NCBI GenBank assembly: GCA_945901665.1
Contig: CAMDLJ010000112.1
Coordinates: forward strand, 1-7,818
Origin: Bordetella parapertussis
GTDB lineage: Bacteria > Pseudomonadota > Gammaproteobacteria > Burkholderiales > Burkholderiaceae
Reading direction: 5' to 3'
DNA: 7,818 nucleotides
Shown: positions 6,771 to 7,818 of the stretch, piece after piece
Position numbering within the stretch: position 1 is the first letter of the stretch
How the letters are laid out: each line of letters opens with the position of its first letter
Position numbers and translations under genes: made by a program
The notes under the pieces: generated by a model
Database searches by the model: none
What the model was told of the DNA's origin: nothing
The model's input: the letters and a program-made list of their open reading frames with translations, nothing else

Positions 6771-6815
6771 GAGAAAATTAACAATGGCAAATAAATTGAT
6801 AACATAAATAAAAAT

Positions 6816-6837
6816 TAAAGTTCTGAATGAAACTTTA
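6816..6837. repeat. Inverted repeat TAAAGTT-N8-AACTTTA
   Basis: Perfect 7-bp arms at 6816-6822 and 6831-6837 separated by 8 nt, 60-80 bp before the response-regulator start. Either a dimeric operator or a 5' UTR stem. Not followed by a T-run, so not a terminator. Confidence 0.45.
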
Positions 6838-6896
6838 CTTTTGAAAAAATCGATTTGAGCTTTTCTTGATTCATTTCTTTCAACATTGACAAAACC

Positions 6897-7595
6897 ATGA
6901 ACAACGCCTTGTGGCTTACTGAGAGCGAACCCCTCAGCTTGCAATTGCATGCCAATGTTTTGGGCAAATCGGGTTATCAGGTGAAGTCCTTCACCAACCC
7001 CGAAGGTTTGAGCGCGGCCATGGCGGAGGGAGCGGCGCCCGATTTATTGATCATCGGCACCCTGGCCGATGGCAAAAGCTTGTCGGTTCTGCGGCAATTG
7101 CGCCAACAAGGCCTGGACTTCCCCATTTTCATGATGTCGTCGAGCAGCGATCCCATTGACCTGATCATGGCGCTTGAGGTGGGTGCCGATGACTTTTTGA
7201 TCAAACCGGTCAACCCCCGGGTGCTGTTGGCGCGCATCCAAGCGTGTTTGCGCCGGCTTCACCGCCCCGCCAAGGCCTCTGCCGCGCCAGAGCGGTTTCG
7301 CTTTGGCCCCTTTGTGCTCGACTTGACCGAACGCACCTTGGAAAAAGGCAAAAAACCGGTTCACCTGACCACCCGCGAGTACGAATTGCTAAAGGTTTTG
7401 GTGAGCCACCCCCGCCAACCCTTGGAGCGCCAAGAGTTGGCCATGATGGTGATGGGCCGGCGCTTGGCCGACAACGACCGCAGCTTGGATGTGCAAGTGG
7501 CGCGTTTGCGCAAAATCATTGAAGAAGAGCCCAACCAACCCCGGTTTTTGCAAACCGTGTGGGGCTCTGGCTATGTGTTCACACCTGGCAAGTGA
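6897..7595 (+). CDS. OmpR/PhoB-type response regulator with an aspartate-less receiver
   Basis: A 232-residue DNA-binding protein: receiver domain (about 3-120) plus OmpR-type winged helix (about 133-230). The receiver keeps the fold signature GADDFLIKP (96-104, with the conserved Lys K103) but the strand that normally reads LLDLMLPG is LIIGTLADG, placing G54 at the phosphoacceptor position. The N-terminal acidic pair is replaced by T8-E9-S10-E11, and the switch Thr position by Ser (MMSSSSDP). The output domain looks intact: LTTREYELLKVLV, then RSLDVQVARLRKII and TVWGSGYVF. It is expected to bind direct repeats in promoters and to act without phosphotransfer. No histidine kinase lies nearby in the window. 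ATG at 6897 gives the right receiver length, but no Shine-Dalgarno is visible before it. Its 3' end overlaps ispF tail to tail by 17 bp. Target genes are unknown. Confidence 0.92.
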   Translation: MNNALWLTESEPLSLQLHANVLGKSGYQVKSFTNPEGLSAAMAEGAAPDLLIIGTLADGKSLSVLRQLRQQGLDFPIFMMSSSSDPIDLIMALEVGADDFLIKPVNPRVLLARIQACLRRLHRPAKASAAPERFRFGPFVLDLTERTLEKGKKPVHLTTREYELLKVLVSHPRQPLERQELAMMVMGRRLADNDRSLDVQVARLRKIIEEEPNQPRFLQTVWGSGYVFTPGK

Positions 7596-7818
7596 GCAAG
7601 GCCACGGCACGCGCCTCCATGCTGTGCCCCAAACCAACCGGGCCTAATTTTTCCGCCGTTTTGGCTTTCACATTCACCTGACCCACGGCCACGCCCAGCG
7701 CCTGGGCAATGCGCTCGCGCATGAGGGCAATGTGCGGCGCCATGCGCGGCGCTTGGGCCACGATGGTGGCATCGATGTTGCCAATTTGAAACCCGGCTTG
7801 CGCCACCCGAACCCCCAC
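7579..7818 (-). CDS. ispF: 2-C-methyl-D-erythritol 2,4-cyclodiphosphate synthase, C-terminal part
   Basis: The last 79 residues of IspF, the methylerythritol-phosphate pathway enzyme that cyclises CDP-ME 2-phosphate to MEcPP with release of CMP; it is a cytosolic homotrimer. Visible family motifs: IGNIDATIVAQAPRMAPHI, a run of MRERIAQALG, then VNVKAKTAEKLGPVG, matching the usual VNVKATTTEKLGFTG, and the C-terminal VALL. The family is about 160 residues long, so the metal-binding DxH N-terminal half lies to the right of the window; the GTG at the edge is an internal Val, not the start. Usual neighbours (ispD upstream) cannot be seen. The 3' end overlaps the response-regulator gene by 17 bp. 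The PVG in place of FTG is a mild variation. Confidence 0.95.
   Translation of the reverse strand: MGVRVAQAGFQIGNIDATIVAQAPRMAPHIALMRERIAQALGVAVGQVNVKAKTAEKLGPVGLGHSMEARAVALLTCQV

Larger units (their letters stand above)
6557..6896. promoter_or_regulatory. AT-rich divergent regulatory region between the hydrolase-relA pair and the response regulator
   Basis: About 340 bp, strikingly AT-rich from about 6585 on (16 G/C in the 60 bases 6701-6760) against high-GC genes on both sides. No credible gene was found. It must hold the promoters of both divergent units. TATAGT on the minus strand (6631-6636) and TATAAA on the plus strand (6633-6638) are good -10 matches lying on top of each other, but neither has a clear -35. 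It contains several inverted repeats, three TTGCAA sites and an (ACA)6 run, listed separately. Such AT-rich DNA is a typical target for H-NS/MvaT-like silencers and for regulators acting at several sites; that is inference. Confidence 0.6.

Noticed and set aside
6585..6794. 69-codon plus-strand frame in the AT-rich region, TTG start
   Set aside because: No ribosome binding site, Asn/Lys-rich product including a poly-Asn run from the ACA repeat, no similarity I recognise. It is best explained by AT-rich composition.
6699..6950. Minus-strand frame with a strongly hydrophobic stretch that looks like a membrane helix
   Set aside because: It starts inside the response-regulator gene. The hydrophobicity comes from reading A-rich and ACA-repeat DNA backwards (GTT/ATT codons).

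Overview
The window looks like a chromosomal piece of a betaproteobacterium, most likely Burkholderiales/Comamonadaceae (Limnohabitans/Rhodoferax-like). This rests on high-GC coding sequence, protein sequence style and the gene set; no database search was possible, so the family-level assignment is an inference. The genes are housekeeping or stress-related, and there is no mobile element, tRNA, rRNA or CRISPR array.

Layout. 1-119 (-): the first 39 codons of a GTG-started gene that leaves the window. 120-436: GC-rich divergent intergenic region. 437-1267 (+): membrane-anchored lytic transglycosylase with a TTG start. 1268-1501: leader carrying a ZTP (pfl-type) riboswitch. 1502-2746 (+): glyA, serine hydroxymethyltransferase. 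2756-3205 (+): nrdR, repressor of ribonucleotide reductase genes, 9 bp after glyA. 3206-3315: short convergent gap. 3316-5574 (-): relA, monofunctional (p)ppGpp synthetase with a degenerate HD domain and the EFDD synthetase motif. 5571-6545 (-): alpha/beta hydrolase, sharing an ATGA overlap with relA. 6546-6896: sharply AT-rich divergent region full of inverted and direct repeats. 6897-7595 (+): OmpR/PhoB-type response regulator whose receiver has lost its phosphoacceptor aspartate. 7579-7818 (-): C-terminal half of ispF, overlapping the regulator tail to tail.

How the parts relate. The riboswitch senses ZTP/ZMP, the purine intermediate that accumulates when 10-formyl-tetrahydrofolate runs short, and sits where it would control glyA, which feeds one-carbon units into folate. 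nrdR is probably co-transcribed, linking nucleotide-supply control to the same signal. The hydrolase and relA form a translationally coupled pair, with an in-frame 12-bp tandem repeat at the relA start that offers several ATG codons.

The points most worth a second look are the aspartate-less orphan response regulator with its AT-rich, repeat-bearing upstream region, and the alternative hairpins around the 3' end of the riboswitch.
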